A DNA stretch of 64,000 bases from Candidatus Nitrosacidococcus sp. I8 (GTDB lineage: Bacteria > Pseudomonadota > Gammaproteobacteria > Nitrosococcales > Nitrosococcaceae). Under the pieces are notes generated by a model. That model made no database searches. It was given only the letters and a program-made list of their open reading frames with translations, and had not been told where the DNA came from. This document shows positions 27,507-37,800 of the stretch, piece by piece. Positions within the stretch are counted from its first letter, which is position 1, and the number at the start of each line of letters is the position of its first letter. Position numbers and translations under genes: made by a program. The stretch is taken from the NCBI RefSeq assembly GCF_945836005.1, contig NZ_OX241534.1, forward strand, positions 434,001-498,000, given 5' to 3'.

Positions 27507-28466
27507 TTAAATATCAATGGCATGTTTTTGCATTCGATAACATAAAGTATCTCTGCTTATTCCTAAAAGCCTTGCTGCTTTAGATCGATTACCTTGTGCT
27601 CTAGCAATGGCTTGATGAATTAGTTCAATTTCCACCTGATCTAAAGCTAACCCATTTTCTGGTAAGGTGATAATTGGGGCTTTTGTGGTGATAGAAGAAT
27701 CTTTTCCTTGCATTTCAAAAGGTAGATTTTGCGGTTCAATTATCTTACCCGGTAGTAATACGACTATCCGTTCACAAAAATTTCGTAATTCTCGAATATT
27801 ACCCGGCCAGTGATAGCTATTTAAAATACTTAAAGCAGTTTTGCTAAATTGAGGAGAGGCTAATTTATATTGCCTAGAAAAAAAATTACAAAAATGATGA
27901 ATTAAAGGATTAATATCTTCTTTTCGTTCTCGCAAAGGAGGTATTGCTAAAGGTACCACATGAAGACGATAGTAGAGATCTTTGCGAAAACGCCCTTCCT
28001 CTACCCATTGATGTAGATCACAGTTTGTAGCTGCAATAATTCGCACATTACAATGGTGGGTATGAGTTTCTCCAATAGCCTGACATTCTCCAGATTCTAA
28101 AAAACGAAGTAATTTTGCTTGGATAGCAGGAGAGAGTTCATTGACTTCATCAAGGAATACCGTACCTCCTTCACTAGCACGTAAGCGTCCTAGATGATCA
28201 TGAGTTGCTCCAGAAAATGCACCACGACGGTGACCAAAGAGTTCAGATTCAGCAAGCTCATCTGGCAGGGCTGCACAGTTAATTGCAGTAAAAACTTTAT
28301 GGAATCGGTGGCTTTCAACATGAATAGCTTTGGCCATTAGCTCCTTACCGGTGCCAGTCTCTCCAATGATTAAAGCGGTAACATCTGTGGTAGCTACCAT
28401 TTGTGTGCTACGTATTAATGCTTCAAAAGCAGGTGCACTGCCTATGAGCGCCTTAAACCCATTCAT
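27507..28466 (-). CDS. sigma-54-dependent transcriptional activator, receiver-less
   Basis: The 319-residue protein is only the AAA+ and DNA-binding part of an NtrC-type activator. Walker A is GETGTGK (35-41), the sigma-54-contact loop reads GAFSGA (82-87, normally GAFTGA), Walker B is GTVFLDEVNEL, the arginine-finger region is FRKDLYYRLHV, and a Fis-type HTH (AIARAQGNRSKAARLLGISRDTLCYRMQKH) ends the protein. There is no receiver or GAF domain, so control must be by another route, such as a partner protein, or it is constitutive. It leads the DUF411 gene. A sigma-54-like promoter lies 21 kb away, before the redox cluster. Confidence 0.93.
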   Translation of the reverse strand: MNGFKALIGSAPAFEALIRSTQMVATTDVTALIIGETGTGKELMAKAIHVESHRFHKVFTAINCAALPDELAESELFGHRRGAFSGATHDHLGRLRASEGGTVFLDEVNELSPAIQAKLLRFLESGECQAIGETHTHHCNVRIIAATNCDLHQWVEEGRFRKDLYYRLHVVPLAIPPLRERKEDINPLIHHFCNFFSRQYKLASPQFSKTALSILNSYHWPGNIRELRNFCERIVVLLPGKIIEPQNLPFEMQGKDSSITTKAPIITLPENGLALDQVEIELIHQAIARAQGNRSKAARLLGISRDTLCYRMQKHAIDI

Positions 28467-28782
28467 TTGACTACCTTTTTGTCTAGTAAAGTTAAACTAC
28501 TCACTATTTTAATTATATACTAGTACAGTTTTTTAGATAGGATGGGTGAGTGAAAGTATTTTTTTTAGGAAAAACCGAAAGTTTATAGAATTTATTTTGG
28601 TTAGTAAAATAAAGAGTAGAGATAAATATTTCCTAAAGTTTCTTGTGCTAGCTTGTAATTTAGAGAAGCTAAGTGAACTATTGATTTTTATAGTTAGTTA
28701 CTAGCGAGATCAAAATTAATTCTATTGGTAAGTATGGCTAGCATAACTTTTCTATGCTAGCCATATTTTTTGATTTAACTCA
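28467..28782. other. intergenic region with a 13-bp hairpin
   Basis: This 316-base region between two minus-strand genes should hold the activator promoter near 28500. The only clear structure is a hairpin at 28733-28765, just after the stop of the right-hand gene. I see no small gene. Confidence 0.6.
28733..28765. terminator. hairpin with 13-bp perfect stem
   Basis: TATGGCTAGCATA pairs perfectly with TATGCTAGCCATA around a 7-base loop. A six-T run follows on the plus strand. On the minus strand it sits directly downstream of the secreted-protein gene that ends at 28783, but its tail is not U-rich. It is probably a bidirectional or minus-strand terminator. Confidence 0.7.
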
Positions 28783-29319
28783 TTAAAAATTGCACTGATT
28801 ACCCAAAGTTTTACGCACTAAGTAAATTCCATCTAAATGAAAGGTATCGGTTACCCCACCTCCATCTACCTTTAAGGTTTTTCCTTGTTGTTTTTCGATT
28901 TGTCTTATTAAATCTTCAGGCCAATAAGAATCCATGCCCCCAACCAATTTACCTTTATGAGCTACTTTCGCTGGATCTAATTGAAGAATCATTCTCTCAA
29001 GATTGCCCCTATCAATTCGATAGTTAAAGTAGTGAACATCATGGAATTTATCTGTTCCTGGGATCATCTCTAACGATTTAAAAAATCCTTTTTGCTCTAT
29101 CTCAGATTCGGTTTGATTCCAAGGCTGCTTAAAATATACGTCTAGTGCTAAGGCATTAGCATTACAGTGGAATAAAAACTGATACTCCTTATTTATACTT
29201 TCACCTAATACGGCAAGTTTGCTTCCGTCAGCAGTTTCAGCAGTAGGATTTTTAACTTCCCAAGCATAGCTATAAGTACTTACTAGGAAACAACATAGGC
29301 TCATTAATATTTTTTTCAT
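28783..29319 (-). CDS. secreted hypothetical protein, 178 aa
   Basis: I do not recognise the family. The ATG is preceded by TAGGAGTAAATAA (good ribosome site) and starts a clear signal peptide (KKILMSLCCFLVSTYSYA). The mature part is about 159 residues with two cysteines that could form a disulphide (HCNANALAL and GNQCNF), consistent with a periplasmic beta-rich protein. It ends in a strong hairpin. It has no co-directional partner within 200 bases, so it is likely monocistronic. Confidence 0.75.
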   Translation of the reverse strand: MKKILMSLCCFLVSTYSYAWEVKNPTAETADGSKLAVLGESINKEYQFLFHCNANALALDVYFKQPWNQTESEIEQKGFFKSLEMIPGTDKFHDVHYFNYRIDRGNLERMILQLDPAKVAHKGKLVGGMDSYWPEDLIRQIEKQQGKTLKVDGGGVTDTFHLDGIYLVRKTLGNQCNF

Positions 29320-29544
29320 TTATTTACTCCTAGTCATAATATAGACATCATTATTAAATTTATATAGAGTGCTATTTTTGGATAAAGGAATCAGTATAAC
29401 ATTTTATTTTTAAATAAAATTATAATAAAAATGATACCTTATTAGATTATAAGGTGTCTTAATTTAAAGAAGAATAGAGTAAAAGAGCTTATAAATTAAA
29501 AGAGGTTAAGAGCCAAATAATACGTTATTGGTCTTATCAAAAAT

Positions 29545-30264
29545 TCAAGATGGGGGAATAGCAAGTAAGTTAATTACCGCCATAGCTATCATTAATAGTC
29601 CAGCCACATGGCGTAGATGTTTTAATTTGGCAAGATAGGTCATCCAAAGAGTAAAAATTCCAATACTCATGACAGTAGGTAGGGTTCCCATCCCAAAGGC
29701 AAGCATGGTCAGTGCACTTCGTGAACCGCTACCTGTAGTTGCGGCAACTGCCACAGCATTATAAACAAGTCCGCAAGGTAACCAGCCCCAGATTGTACCA
29801 AAGATAAACGCTTGCTTTAGGCTGCGTACTGGAATTAAGCGTCTTCCTAAAGGTTCTAATTTACGCCAAAGGGGTACTCCTAGTCGATCTACTTTGGCAA
29901 ACCGTGGGAACCAGCCAGCGATATAAAGCCCTGTACCTAGCATAATTAATGAAGAAATTCCTTGTAGCACGCTATGGCCAGAGATACCGATTAACACTAC
30001 CATATCATGACTAATTACACCTAAAAATCGAACCAATAAACCTGTAATGAGTCCCATGGTAGTGTAACTAGTAATTCGACCTAGGTTATAAGCAAAAATA
30101 AAAGGAATAAGGCGTTTTTTATTTTCCCGTACTTCCTTAGGAAGGCTTAAGGTTAGCGTACCTATAATTGCCCCACACATGGCAACGCAGTGAAGGGCAC
30201 TGAGTAGCCCTAAGAAAAATGCAAAAAGAAAAGAAGTACCAAAAAGTGGGTTAAGTAAACTCAC
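29545..30264 (-). CDS. TauE/SafE-like (DsbD_2) membrane protein
   Basis: The 239-residue protein starts at GTG and has about six transmembrane segments. It carries the paired-metal/cysteine motifs SALHCVAMCG (His25, Cys26, Cys30) and WGWLPCGLVYNA that mark the CcdA-like/PF13386 sulfite-exporter-type family. Relatives sit in cytochrome-oxidase and copper loci, and are suspected to move copper or electrons across the inner membrane. No oxidase gene is adjacent here. Divergent from the ABC importer operon. Confidence 0.85.
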   Translation of the reverse strand: MSLLNPLFGTSFLFAFFLGLLSALHCVAMCGAIIGTLTLSLPKEVRENKKRLIPFIFAYNLGRITSYTTMGLITGLLVRFLGVISHDMVVLIGISGHSVLQGISSLIMLGTGLYIAGWFPRFAKVDRLGVPLWRKLEPLGRRLIPVRSLKQAFIFGTIWGWLPCGLVYNAVAVAATTGSGSRSALTMLAFGMGTLPTVMSIGIFTLWMTYLAKLKHLRHVAGLLMIAMAVINLLAIPPS

Positions 30265-30434
30265 AGAAGTTTATAAGCTAGTAAAGTAAATAAATAGTTT
30301 TTTGTTTATATTTTAAAAGTATATAAAAGTTTAATAAGCTAATTACTCGTGTTTTTCTATAGCTATTTGTTATCTGTTAAGTTAATAAATAAAAATTTAT
30401 TCTAAAACAATCTTCAGCTCTATACTAACTATTC

Positions 30435-31277
30435 GTGACTTCCAGAAAAAAGAGGATAAAAGAAGATAAAGCAATTGTAATTTTAGAGAATGTCTCTAAA
30501 TCCTATAGTACTACAGCTGGAATACAACATACCTCTCTAAATATCTCTCAAGGGCAAATTACAGCTTTAATTGGTCCTAGTGGGTGTGGAAAATCCACTT
30601 TATTACGATTAATAGTTGGATTAATTACTCCAGATTCAGGGTGTATTTATTTTGAAGGTACTCAACTTACCCCAGAGAATATTTTAGCTCAGCGACAAAA
30701 AATGGGCTATGTGATTCAAGAAGGAGGGCTATTTCCTCACTATACAGCCCAAGAAAACATTGCACTGGTAGCAAATTATTTAAATTGGGATCAAAATAAG
30801 ATAGATCAAAGACTAAGAGAACTTGTTGCACTTGCCCGATTTCCTGAAGATGCCTTAAAGCGATATCCTGTCCAACTCTCTGGGGGACAACGTCAACGAG
30901 TCGCATTGATGCGTGCTTTAATGTTAAACCCAGACTTATTACTGTTAGATGAACCTTTAGGTGCATTAGATCCATTAAACCGCTATGAAATGCAAGCTGA
31001 ACTAAGAGAAATTTTTCAGTCCCTGCATAAAACAGTCATTCTTGTCACCCATGATATTGGGGAAGCTGCTTATTTTAGCGATCATATTCTCCTTTTAAGA
31101 GATGGAAAAATTATCCAAGAGGGTACAGTAATAGATTTCCTTGAAAACCCTGCTGATCCTTTCGTAAAACAATTTATCGAAGCGCAGCGATGTCCATTAG
31201 ATTCTCATTCAAGCCACAACTGCTCATCTTCCTACTTTGGTATACAGCAATGCCCACTAAAAGATTACCATCCATAA
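30435..31277 (+). CDS. osmoprotectant/quaternary-amine ABC importer, ATPase
   Basis: The 280-residue ATPase starts at GTG. It shows LIGPSGCGKSTLLRL (Walker A), LSGGQRQRVALMRAL (signature), LLLLDEPLGALDP (Walker B) and VTHDIGEAAYFSDHILLLRDGKI, the switch-region wording typical of the OpuA/ProV/choline-type importers. The C-terminus is short, without CBS domains, and includes a Cys/His-rich tail (about residues 252-275). The next gene begins inside its last codons, so the pair is translationally coupled and the permease/binding protein is its partner. Confidence 0.9.
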   Translation: MTSRKKRIKEDKAIVILENVSKSYSTTAGIQHTSLNISQGQITALIGPSGCGKSTLLRLIVGLITPDSGCIYFEGTQLTPENILAQRQKMGYVIQEGGLFPHYTAQENIALVANYLNWDQNKIDQRLRELVALARFPEDALKRYPVQLSGGQRQRVALMRALMLNPDLLLLDEPLGALDPLNRYEMQAELREIFQSLHKTVILVTHDIGEAAYFSDHILLLRDGKIIQEGTVIDFLENPADPFVKQFIEAQRCPLDSHSSHNCSSSYFGIQQCPLKDYHP

Positions 31278-32764
31278 TTAAGGGTAGAAAATGGTCTAGA
31301 GTAGGGTGGGTTTTAATATTATGGATAGGTTTCTCTATTAGCTTTGCCGAGACTACGGTAACAGTAGGGGCAAAAAAATTTACAGAATCTATTGTCCTGG
31401 CCAATCTAGCCGCTCAATGGTTAAAAAATCAAGGAGTAAATACCCAGCTTAAAAAGTTAGGAGGATCCCAGGTGCTTTGGCGTGGGCTGCTAAATGGGGA
31501 TATTGATATTTACCCAGATTATACTGGTACCTTAATCCACGAAATTTTTGCACAACAACATATCCAAGAAGGTGAGTTAGAGCAAATACTTGCGGAAAAA
31601 GGAGTTGGAATTACCAAACCTCTTGGATTTGATAATGCCTATGCACTAGGCATGGTGGGTAAAGCTGCAGAAGATCTTAATATTCGAAATATTTCCGATT
31701 TAATTCAGCACCCGGAGCTTACTTTAGGCTTCAGTAGTGAATTTATGGCAAGGGAAGATGGCTGGCCAAGGCTACAAACCTATTATCATTTACCTCAACA
31801 AAATGTTCGTGGCCTAGATCATGATCTTGCCTATCGAGCGCTGGATCAAAATGTCCTACAGGTTATTGATATATATGCTACAGATGCAGAGATCCAACAC
31901 TATAAATTAGAAGTGTTAAATGATGATCTACACTATTTCCCCCATTATAAGGCTGTTTTTTTATATCGTTTAACACTGATTAAGCAATCACCTAAAATCG
32001 TTCATAGCTTAGAGCAGCTTACTGGAAAAATTAGCCAGCAGGCTATGATTGATATGAATAGTCAAGTAGAGCTAAATCATATTTCTGATTCTCAAGTAGC
32101 CGTTAATTTTTTAAAAAATAATTTTGGTACAGGAAATTATCAAATTACTCAGTCTACTTTTTGGCAACGGTTATATAACCGAACTTATGAACACTTAGTG
32201 TTAGTAGGAATTTCCTTAGGGGCAGCAATTATTGTGGCTATTCCTTTAGGAATCTTTGCAGCTTATCGCCCTAAGTTCGGGCATATTATCATAGGAATAG
32301 CTGGAATTATTCAAACTATTCCAGCACTGGCTATGCTTGTTGTCATGATACCTTTAGTTGGCGTAGGTGGACCACCGGCAATGATTGTTTTATTTTTATA
32401 TAGTCTATTACCTATTCTCCGCAATACCCATACAGGACTGAAGAGTATTCCATTGCAAATTATAGAATCTGCTCAAGCATTAGGTCTGCCATCTAAAGCA
32501 AGATTACGCTTAGTAGAGCTGCCTATGGCAGCCCGTACTATTCTTGCAGGAATTAAAACATCAGCGGTCATTAATGTAGGTACTGCGACCCTAGGGGCAT
32601 TAATTGGGGCAGGAGGTTATGGACAGCCTATCTTAACTGGGATTCGCCTTGATGATACTGGGCTTATCCTAGAAGGGGCGATTCCTTCAGCAATCCTCGC
32701 TTTATTAGTACAAGGGCTATTTACCTGGGCCGAACATCATATCGTATCTGATGGATTGTCTTGA
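31250..32764 (+). CDS. ABC importer fused substrate-binding protein and permease
   Basis: I choose the ATG at 31250, giving a 504-residue protein with a signal sequence (RKWSRVGWVLILWIGFSISFA). The frame is open from 31190. Residues about 33-290 are a type II binding protein starting VGAKKFTESIVLANL, an OpuAC/OsmX-like signature, with aromatic-rich substrate cleft (DIYPDYTGTLIHE). Residues about 310-504 are a membrane permease with LLPILRNTHTGL and the E-A-A-like loop IIESAQALGLPSKARLR. Order is binding protein first, then permease. It likely imports glycine betaine, carnitine or choline, or a related amine. The start is within the ATPase gene (28-base overlap). Confidence 0.88.
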   Translation: MPTKRLPSIIKGRKWSRVGWVLILWIGFSISFAETTVTVGAKKFTESIVLANLAAQWLKNQGVNTQLKKLGGSQVLWRGLLNGDIDIYPDYTGTLIHEIFAQQHIQEGELEQILAEKGVGITKPLGFDNAYALGMVGKAAEDLNIRNISDLIQHPELTLGFSSEFMAREDGWPRLQTYYHLPQQNVRGLDHDLAYRALDQNVLQVIDIYATDAEIQHYKLEVLNDDLHYFPHYKAVFLYRLTLIKQSPKIVHSLEQLTGKISQQAMIDMNSQVELNHISDSQVAVNFLKNNFGTGNYQITQSTFWQRLYNRTYEHLVLVGISLGAAIIVAIPLGIFAAYRPKFGHIIIGIAGIIQTIPALAMLVVMIPLVGVGGPPAMIVLFLYSLLPILRNTHTGLKSIPLQIIESAQALGLPSKARLRLVELPMAARTILAGIKTSAVINVGTATLGALIGAGGYGQPILTGIRLDDTGLILEGAIPSAILALLVQGLFTWAEHHIVSDGLS

Positions 32765-32770
32765 TTAAGC

Positions 32771-32971
32771 TTATGACTTAAACATAGCCGCATCAATAAC
32801 AGACCAGATATGAATAATCCAGCCGAGCATAAAAAACCATAAAATTGCACATAACACAAACATAATAATTGCTTTTAGCAAACGTGCTTGTAATAACTGT
32901 CCAAGTCCTGGCACAACTAAACTACATAAAGCTGCAATTACATTTCCGGCACTACCTTGTCCTGTACTCAT
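32771..32971 (-). CDS. small two-helix membrane protein
   Basis: This 66-residue protein has an N-terminal glycine-rich stretch (GQGSAGNVIAALCSLVVPGLGQLLQ) and one or two hydrophobic helices, with the pattern LCAILWFFMLGWIIHIWSVIDAA. It belongs to a small membrane-protein family common in Gammaproteobacteria (TM2/YqaE-like in appearance). The role is unknown. It ends six bases from the ABC operon end, in convergent orientation. Confidence 0.75.
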   Translation of the reverse strand: MSTGQGSAGNVIAALCSLVVPGLGQLLQARLLKAIIMFVLCAILWFFMLGWIIHIWSVIDAAMFKS

Positions 32972-33108
32972 CTTAATTTATCCTCACTTTATATTAATAA
33001 ATTTAAAACTACCTTCTATGTTTATTATTTAGCAATTTGCTTCTATTCTACTTTAACAAGCGTATTGTTATAAACTTATCACTCTTTAGATTTTCAACAT
33101 ATTTATTC

Positions 33109-34104
33109 ATGCCTTTATCTTCTAGCCCAATTGTACAAACTATAGGTATTTTACTTCGTGGTATTAGCCAAGTAGTGCTACAAAATAACCCTGTATCCGG
33201 TTTAATGATTTTAGTTGGCTTATTTATTGCTTCTAAAATAGCAGGGATAGCTACTGTAGTTGGGGTTATAATAAGCACCCTTACTGCGGTATTACTCAAA
33301 GTAGATAAATCATTTATTCAAAATGGCTTATTTGGCTTTAATGGGGTACTAGCTGGGATTGGAATAAGTAGCTATGCCAGCAGCCACCATCTGTTAATGG
33401 ATCATACCCTATGGCTGCATATTATTATTGCCACGAGTTTATCTACGTTAGTGATGGTTAGATTAAGTCGATTTTTTACCCCATGGAATTTACCAGCACT
33501 GACTATGCCTTTTATTTTATGTACTTGGTTATTTGTAAGCGTAATAGGAAATATCAATTCATTAAATCCTATAGCTGCCCCCTCTTATCATTCTATTAGT
33601 GAGGCAAGTTACACTATAAAAACTTGGTATATTGGTGTTAGTAAAGGGTTTAGCGAGATTTTTCTACAGGATAGTACAATCGCAGGTTATCTTATCTTGT
33701 TAGGAATTCTAATTAATTCTCGCATTAATGCAATCCTAGCTCTTGCCAGTGCTTTGCTTTCCATAGCAACTGGAATAGTGTTTGGTGTGAGTGAGGAGAG
33801 TATTCAGCTAGGATTACATAGCTACAATCCAATTTTAACCAGTATTGCTCTAGGGGGCTTATTTATTCATTTAACCAAATTTAGTTTTATTTATACCCTT
33901 TTAGGTACCATAATAACTACTTGGATCAGCTTTGCTTTGAACATTATTTTACAGCATTTAGGGTTACCTATTTATACGCTTCCCTTTGTAATTGTTACAT
34001 GGCTTATGCTGCTTGTTGCTATGGATGTAAAGAGTTTAAAATACATTTCCCCTTCAGAGGCTACTACGCCAGAAGAGAATCTAAATCGACATGATGATTT
34101 GTAG
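33109..34104 (+). CDS. urea channel/transporter (UT family)
   Basis: The 331-residue membrane protein matches the urea-transporter family: duplicated halves, each with the urea-selectivity block (FGFNGVLAGIGI near residue 75 and LHSYNPILTSIALGG near 230), about ten transmembrane segments, and LPALTMPFI-type signatures. It allows facilitated entry of urea. The frame is open from a TTG at 33037, but I choose the ATG at 33109 because the family begins a few residues before the first helix. The stop overlaps the GTG of ureD, so it is the first gene of the urease operon. Confidence 0.9.
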   Translation: MPLSSSPIVQTIGILLRGISQVVLQNNPVSGLMILVGLFIASKIAGIATVVGVIISTLTAVLLKVDKSFIQNGLFGFNGVLAGIGISSYASSHHLLMDHTLWLHIIIATSLSTLVMVRLSRFFTPWNLPALTMPFILCTWLFVSVIGNINSLNPIAAPSYHSISEASYTIKTWYIGVSKGFSEIFLQDSTIAGYLILLGILINSRINAILALASALLSIATGIVFGVSEESIQLGLHSYNPILTSIALGGLFIHLTKFSFIYTLLGTIITTWISFALNIILQHLGLPIYTLPFVIVTWLMLLVAMDVKSLKYISPSEATTPEENLNRHDDL

Positions 34105-34949
34105 TGAATAGGCAAATAAAAAACACTACGCCTTATCCATTTTCTTGGTCTGCCCAAATAGAATTGGGCTACCAGTGGATCAATAATCGTACCGTTCCTA
34201 CACTTCGTCGCCATCATGGCCCACTTAGAGTACAAAAACATCTCTACCCTGAAGGTCCAGAGGTATGCCAACATATTCTACTTCATCCCCCTGGAGGCAT
34301 TGCTGGCGGAGATGCCCTGAATATGCATATATCTGCAGGAAGAAATACTTCTGTACAAATTACTAACCCAGGGGCTACTCGGTGGTATCACTCTTCCCAT
34401 CCTTCTTATCAAAACACAAAACTCTATATCGAAGATAATGCGACTTTAGAATGGTTACCTCAAGAATCTATTTTTTTCTCAGGATGCCGTGCCTATTTAG
34501 ATACAATAGTTGAGTTGGGTATAAATTCAAAGTTTATTACTTGGGATATTTTTGCACTTGGTCGCCCTGGTAGTAACGAGTTTTTCACTCAAGGAGAAAT
34601 TCGTCAGCGATTTCAAATACGTTTTCAACAACAATTGCTTTGGAGTGAGCGTATGAAGTTTTTAGGCAATAGCTTATTACTTCACTCTCCAGTAGGGTTA
34701 GCAGGTAATCCTATTGCAGGTACTTTACTTGCAACAGGAACAGTAAGTGCTAAAATTTTGGAAGTATGCCGAAATCTCCCTATTGAGGGCTATGGTGGGA
34801 TTACCCAACTTCCAATAGGCTTGGTCGTTGCTCGTTTTCTTGGCCAGGAAACGGAATCGGCTCGACATTGGTTTATTGCTCTATGGGAAATATTACGCCC
34901 AGAACTAATTGGGCGCTCAGTTTGTTTTCCTCGAATTTGGAATACTTAA
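34104..34949 (+). CDS. ureD: urease accessory protein UreD
   Basis: This 281-residue scaffold for urease activation binds the apoenzyme with UreF and UreG and helps deliver nickel. It is recognised by [13 protein letters not shown] near residue 70, [12 protein letters not shown], and [13 protein letters not shown]. It starts at a GTG overlapping the urea-channel stop. It is 13 bases from ureA. Order ureD-A-B-C-E-F-G is the standard proteobacterial arrangement. Confidence 0.93.
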   Translation: MNRQIKNTTPYPFSWSAQIELGYQWINNRTVPTLRRHHGPLRVQKHLYPEGPEVCQHILLHPPGGIAGGDALNMHISAGRNTSVQITNPGATRWYHSSHPSYQNTKLYIEDNATLEWLPQESIFFSGCRAYLDTIVELGINSKFITWDIFALGRPGSNEFFTQGEIRQRFQIRFQQQLLWSERMKFLGNSLLLHSPVGLAGNPIAGTLLATGTVSAKILEVCRNLPIEGYGGITQLPIGLVVARFLGQETESARHWFIALWEILRPELIGRSVCFPRIWNT

Positions 34950-34962
34950 AAAAGGAATAGCG

Positions 34963-35265
34963 ATGGAGCTTAATGCGCGGGAAAAAGATAAGTTACTAAT
35001 TTTTACTGCAGGACTTGTAGCAGAACGGCGACGTGCTCGTGGGTTAAAACTAAATTATCCCGAGGCAATTGCCTATATTTCTGCAGCAATATTAGAAAAA
35101 GCTCGAGATGGAGCCAGTGTTGCAGAATTAATGCACTATGGCACCACACTACTTACCCGGGATGATGTCATGGAGGGAGTACCAGAAATGATACCTGATG
35201 TTCAGGTAGAGGCATTATTTCCTGATGGTACTAAGTTAGTGACTGTACATCATCCAATTAATTAA
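34963..35265 (+). CDS. ureA: urease gamma subunit
   Basis: The 100-residue small subunit of the urease (UreABC)3 trimer. The start [14 protein letters not shown] is the family norm, and a ribosome site (AAAGGAAT) precedes it; the frame open from 34909 is an upstream extension into ureD. Landmarks: [22 protein letters not shown] and [17 protein letters not shown]. Cytoplasmic. Confidence 0.97.
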   Translation: MELNAREKDKLLIFTAGLVAERRRARGLKLNYPEAIAYISAAILEKARDGASVAELMHYGTTLLTRDDVMEGVPEMIPDVQVEALFPDGTKLVTVHHPIN

Positions 35266-35289
35266 AATAAGTAATAATTAGGAGTATAG

Positions 35290-35595
35290 ATGATTCCCGG
35301 AGAGATTAAAGTTGAAAAAGGGGAAATAGAGCTTAATGTAGGTTGTCGCACCCTAACTATTAAAGTAATTAACGCAGGAGATCGACCTATCCAAGTAGGA
35401 TCTCACTATCATTTTTATGAAGCAAATAGCGCACTGTCTTTCGATAGGGAGCGAGCCCGAGGAATGAAACTCAATATTCCTTCAGGCAATGCAGTACGGT
35501 TTGAACCCGGACAAAGTCGTACTGTTGAATTAGTGGAATTCGTAGGACGACGACATGTCTACGGTTTTAATGGCCAGATTATGGGACCATTATGA
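35290..35595 (+). CDS. ureB: urease beta subunit
   Basis: The 101-residue beta subunit of urease. Landmarks: [41 protein letters not shown]-type ([16 protein letters not shown]) and [13 protein letters not shown] clean ribosome site (TTAGGAG) precedes the ATG. The stop overlaps the ureC start by four bases, giving tight coupling. Confidence 0.97.
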   Translation: MIPGEIKVEKGEIELNVGCRTLTIKVINAGDRPIQVGSHYHFYEANSALSFDRERARGMKLNIPSGNAVRFEPGQSRTVELVEFVGRRHVYGFNGQIMGPL

Positions 35596-37295
35596 AAAAA
35601 TTATCCCGCCAAGCTTATGCTGATCTTTATGGTCCTACCGTAGGGGATCGAGTGCGCCTTGCAGATACTCATTTATGGATTGAAATTGAAAAAGATTTTA
35701 CTACCTATGGAGATGAAGTAGAGTTCGGAGGAGGAAAATCCATTCGAGATGGGATGGCACAAAGCCAACTGCCTACCGCTGAAGTTATGGATACAGTCAT
35801 CATCAATGTAATTATTATTGATTACTGGGGAATCATTAAAGCAGATGTAGGAATTAAAGATGGACGAATTGCGGGCATCGGTGCTTCAGGAAATCCTGAT
35901 ACTCAAGCCAATGTAGATTTACCTATTGGTGCAGCTACTGAGGTAATTTCTGGAACTGGCATGATTTTAACTGCTGGCGGTATCGATACCCATATTCATT
36001 TTATTTGCCCACAGCAAATTGAAGAAGCATTGAATTCCGGAATCACTACCATGATTGGTGGGGGTACAGGTCCTGCCACAGGTACTCTTGCTACCACATG
36101 TACTCCCGGACCTTGGCATATTAAACGGATGCTCCAAGCTGCTGATTCTTTCCCTATGAATTTAGGATTTACTGGTAAAGGTAATGTAAGCTTACCCCTT
36201 CCTATTGAAGAGCAAATTCGAGCAGGTGCCTTTGGGCTTAAGCTCCATGAAGATTGGGGCAGTACCCCTGCAGCGATTGATAATTGCTTAAGTGTAGCGG
36301 ATCGATTTGATGTACAAGTTGCTATTCATACCGATACTTTAAATGAATCAGGTTTTCTTGAAGCGACTTTAGGGGCTTTTAAAGACCGTACCATTCATAC
36401 GTATCATACGGAAGGGGCAGGTGGTGGTCATGCTCCTGATATCATTAAAGCTTGCGGACAGCCTAATGTATTACCTGCATCCACTAACCCAACGGTACCT
36501 TTTACGGTGAATACCTTAGATGAGCATTTGGATATGTTGATGGTTTGCCATCATTTAAATCCTGCCATTGCAGAAGATGTTGCCTTTGCAGAAAGTAGAA
36601 TTCGTCAGGAGACTATTGCAGCAGAAGGTATCCTCCATGATATGGGGGCATTAAGTATGTACTCTTCTGATTCCCAAGCTATGGGTAGAGTAGGGGAAGT
36701 GATTTTACGTACTTGGCAAAACGCTTCTGTGATGAAACATGAACGAGGAGCACTACCAGAGGATAGTGCTAGAAACGATAATTTTCGAGTAAAAAGATAT
36801 ATTGCTAAATATACTATTAATTCTGCCATTACTTGGGGTGTTTCCCATGAAATTGGTTCTATCGAAAAAGGTAAATGGGCAGATTTAGTCTTATGGAGAC
36901 CTGCTTTCTTTGGGGTAAAACCTAGCTTGATTATTAAAGGCGGTGTGATTACTTCTGCCCCTATGGGAGATCCTAATGCCTCAATTCCTACCCCACAACC
37001 TGTGCATTATCGGCCCATGTTTGGCAGCTATGGTAGTAGCTGCACTGCCAATAGTTTTATTTTTGTTTCCCAAGCAGCTTTGGAGGAAGATGTTGGAATA
37101 CGCTATGGTTTAAAAAAACCTTTAATTGCAGTACGAAATACTCGTAATTTACGGAAGAAAGATATGATTCATAACAACGCTACCCCTCATATTGAAGTAG
37201 ATCCTCAAAATTATCAGGTCCATGCCGATGAGCAACTACTTTGGTATGAACCAGTAGACATATTGCCTATGGCACAGCGTTATTTTTTATTTTAG
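35592..37295 (+). CDS. ureC: urease alpha (catalytic) subunit
   Basis: The 567-residue nickel amidohydrolase converts urea to ammonia and carbamate/CO2. The nickel ligands are intact: HIH in [11 protein letters not shown] (about 137-139), the carbamylated Lys in [12 protein letters not shown] (about 217), His in [10 protein letters not shown] and HTEGAGGGH, Asp in [10 protein letters not shown] (about 360). The flap cysteine/histidine region MVCHHLNP is conserved. Length is normal. An antisense open frame at 36605-36829 is a shadow. In an ammonia oxidizer this would supply ammonia from urea. Confidence 0.98.
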   Translation: MKKLSRQAYADLYGPTVGDRVRLADTHLWIEIEKDFTTYGDEVEFGGGKSIRDGMAQSQLPTAEVMDTVIINVIIIDYWGIIKADVGIKDGRIAGIGASGNPDTQANVDLPIGAATEVISGTGMILTAGGIDTHIHFICPQQIEEALNSGITTMIGGGTGPATGTLATTCTPGPWHIKRMLQAADSFPMNLGFTGKGNVSLPLPIEEQIRAGAFGLKLHEDWGSTPAAIDNCLSVADRFDVQVAIHTDTLNESGFLEATLGAFKDRTIHTYHTEGAGGGHAPDIIKACGQPNVLPASTNPTVPFTVNTLDEHLDMLMVCHHLNPAIAEDVAFAESRIRQETIAAEGILHDMGALSMYSSDSQAMGRVGEVILRTWQNASVMKHERGALPEDSARNDNFRVKRYIAKYTINSAITWGVSHEIGSIEKGKWADLVLWRPAFFGVKPSLIIKGGVITSAPMGDPNASIPTPQPVHYRPMFGSYGSSCTANSFIFVSQAALEEDVGIRYGLKKPLIAVRNTRNLRKKDMIHNNATPHIEVDPQNYQVHADEQLLWYEPVDILPMAQRYFLF

Positions 37296-37299
37296 ATAA

Positions 37300-37800
37300 A
37301 TGCTTATGTTACTATTCGATCAACATCTCTCTTCAGAAACACCAGCTACCCTAGAGATAGCGTTTACCTTTGAAGAACGGGAACGAAGTCAATTACGCTT
37401 TCATTTACCAGATGGTCAAGAAGCAGCTTTTCGTATTGAACGAGGCACTACTCTTACCGTAGGGGATAAACTAGGTACTACCGATGGTTTAGTATTAGAA
37501 ATACAGGCTAAACCCGAAGATCTTATGGAGGTACAAGCACAACACCCCCTAGATTTAATTAGAGCAGCTTATCATCTAGGCAATCGCCATGTTCGGCTTC
37601 AAATCGGTGAAGGGTGGTTACGACTACCTTCTGATTATGTACTTGAAGAAATGCTGATTCACATTGGGGTAAGCGTAACTAAAGTGATTGCTCCTTATCA
37701 GCCGGAAGCTGGGGCTTACGGAGGAGGACACCATCACAGTCATCGAGATCAAGGTGAATTTCACTATGAAGCTAAATTACATCACTTTCATGATCATTAA
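37300..37800 (+). CDS. ureE: urease nickel chaperone UreE
   Basis: The 166-residue nickel-delivery protein with N-terminal peptide-binding domain (ERERSQLRFHLPDGQEAAFRIERGTTL) and C-terminal nickel domain ending in a His-rich tail (GGHHHSHRDQGEFHYEA...HHFHDH). The tail gives extra nickel sites. The start may be three codons later (MLLFDQHL). It overlaps ureF by one base, showing coupling. Confidence 0.95.
   Translation: MLMLLFDQHLSSETPATLEIAFTFEERERSQLRFHLPDGQEAAFRIERGTTLTVGDKLGTTDGLVLEIQAKPEDLMEVQAQHPLDLIRAAYHLGNRHVRLQIGEGWLRLPSDYVLEEMLIHIGVSVTKVIAPYQPEAGAYGGGHHHSHRDQGEFHYEAKLHHFHDH

Noticed and set aside
36605-36829. Antisense open frame inside ureC
   Set aside because: It lies opposite conserved ureC codons, with no ribosome site or family resemblance.
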